NCBI GenBank assembly: GCA_021775275.1
Contig: JAJFIE010000349.1
Location: forward strand, 1-8,380
Source of the DNA: Rhodospirillales bacterium
GTDB lineage: Bacteria > Pseudomonadota > Alphaproteobacteria > Rhodospirillales > Casp-alpha2
Length of the DNA: 8,380 bases
Direction of reading: 5' to 3'
Each line of letters begins with the position of its first letter. Position 1 is the first letter of the stretch. Both the position numbers and the translations under genes were made by a program. This document shows, one piece after another, positions 7,577 to 8,380 of the stretch. The notes beneath the pieces are model-generated. The model was given only the letters and a program-made list of their open reading frames with translations, did not search any database and was not told where the DNA came from.

Positions 7577-7624
7577 CGGGTCGGTCGCACAAAGGTGGGG
7601 ATAAGGAGGCGTGCGACCGACCCG
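7559..7624 (-). terminator. Long hairpin after amtB, probable terminator
   Basis: A perfect 14-bp inverted repeat: CGGGTCGGTCGCAC (7577-7590) pairs with GTGCGACCGACCCG (7611-7624) around a 20-nt loop (7591-7610). On the minus strand it begins 18 nt after the amtB stop codon and is followed by the T-rich TATTCTATTTCAATAAG. Position and strand fit an amtB terminator, although the T-tract is interrupted and the loop is large. On the minus strand the loop contains CCTCCTT, identical to the anti-Shine-Dalgarno core of 16S rRNA. Confidence 0.6.
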
Positions 7625-7642
7625 CGAGGTTGTCGTTGATGC

Positions 7643-8380
7643 TCAGATCTTGTGAGAACCGTGGCCGAACTCAGGATAGGCTTCGAGCCCGAGTTCCATC
7701 TTGTCCAGACCCTCAAACTCTTCTTCTTCACTGACCCTGAGCCCGATGATGGCGTCAATGATCTTCCACACCACGAAGCTGGAACCGAACACGAAGATGC
7801 CAATGGCCACAATACCAACCAGCTGTGTCGTGAAGGAGGCATTCGGATTTGTCAGCGGCACAGCGATGGTGCCCCAAATACCTGCCGCCAGATGGACGGG
7901 AATGGCTCCGACCACATCATCAATACGCAGACGGTCCAACAATGGGACAACGAGAACGACGATGCCGCCACCGACGGCCCCGATGCAAATGGCCTGCCAT
8001 ATGGCTGGCGTGTCCGGTCCCGCAGTTATGCTGACCAAACCAGCCAGAGCGCCGTTCAGCACCATGGAAAGATCGCATTTTTTATAGATGATCTGTGTCA
8101 GCGCCATGGTTGCCAGCACGCCACCGGCTGCTGCCATGTTGGTGTTGGCGTAGATAATCGCGATAGCGGCTGAATCCGCCGCACTGCCGAGCGCCAATTG
8201 TGACCCGCCGTTGAACCCGAACCATCCGAACCACAAAAGAAACGTACCAAGCGTTGCCAGGGGTAACGAAGAGCCGGGAATTGGTGTAATCCGGCCACCA
8301 GAGCCAAATTTACCCCTGCGCGCGCCAATGACGATGGCGCCTGTCAGAGCGGCCCAACCACCGGCAGAGTGTACGATAGT
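7643..8380 (-). CDS. amtB: Ammonium transporter AmtB, C-terminal part
   Basis: Inner-membrane channel of the Amt/Rh family that takes up ammonium. The last 245 codons are present, and the frame is open to the right edge, so the N-terminal part is missing. The visible part starts with TIVHSAGGWAAL, which carries the first of the two pore histidines. LLWFGWFGFNGGSQLALG follows, then AGLVSITAGPDTP, and GAIPVHLAAGIWGTIAV with the second pore histidine. Several hydrophobic membrane helices are seen between these. The cytoplasmic tail, GLRVSEEEEFEGLDKMELG then EAYPEFGHGS, is the Amt C-terminal region that contacts PII proteins. Regulation by a GlnK/GlnB partner is therefore expected, and a glnK/glnB gene commonly precedes amtB, but it would be outside the window. 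TTG codons such as the one at 8236 are internal, not starts. The gene ends at a TGA (7645-7643), followed by a strong hairpin. Confidence 0.95.
   Translation of the reverse strand, partial: TIVHSAGGWAALTGAIVIGARRGKFGSGGRITPIPGSSLPLATLGTFLLWFGWFGFNGGSQLALGSAADSAAIAIIYANTNMAAAGGVLATMALTQIIYKKCDLSMVLNGALAGLVSITAGPDTPAIWQAICIGAVGGGIVVLVVPLLDRLRIDDVVGAIPVHLAAGIWGTIAVPLTNPNASFTTQLVGIVAIGIFVFGSSFVVWKIIDAIIGLRVSEEEEFEGLDKMELGLEAYPEFGHGSHKI

Noticed and set aside
8234..8236. TTG at 8236 as a start for a short AmtB.
   Set aside because: The frame continues upstream with clear AmtB sequence, including the first pore-histidine region, to the window edge.

Overview
The window looks like ordinary chromosomal DNA of an alphaproteobacterium of moderate GC content. 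The evidence is an OmpR-family regulator closely resembling alphaproteobacterial CenR, a GTP cyclohydrolase II with a decayed RibB-like N-terminal domain, and an aminotransferase-ftsK pair next to an ammonium transporter. I cannot name the genus; the Rhodospirillales and related groups are the best guess. Nearly all the DNA is accounted for by seven genes, two of them cut by the window edges. I see no insertion sequence, phage gene, CRISPR array, tRNA or rRNA.

Layout. Left block, minus strand, read from right to left: ribA (1459-2640), an unnamed 356-aa protein (235-1305) and the first 66 codons of an L,D-transpeptidase-family gene (1-198) that leaves the window. The last two are 36 nt apart and look co-transcribed. 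A 178-nt AT-rich divergent region separates ribA from the only plus-strand gene, the cenR-like response regulator (2819-3508). A 279-nt convergent gap (3509-3787) holds three hairpins, two of which look like terminators facing opposite ways. Right block, minus strand: the amtB 3' portion (7643-8380, cut by the right edge), a dapC-like aminotransferase (6246-7463) and ftsK (3788-6220). The last two are 25 nt apart and probably form an operon.

How the genes fit together. Several products concern the envelope and division. The aminotransferase probably makes a diaminopimelate precursor for peptidoglycan. FtsK anchors at the septum and clears chromosomal DNA. The L,D-transpeptidase-family protein probably acts on peptidoglycan. 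CenR-type regulators are known for envelope control in this class. RibA (riboflavin) and AmtB (ammonium uptake) are housekeeping neighbours.

No convincing new multi-gene system is present. The items most worth a second look are the 14-bp hairpin after amtB, whose loop reads CCUCCUU in the transcript (like the 16S anti-Shine-Dalgarno); the unnamed protein paired with the L,D-transpeptidase gene; and the RibB-like domain of RibA that has lost its catalytic motif.
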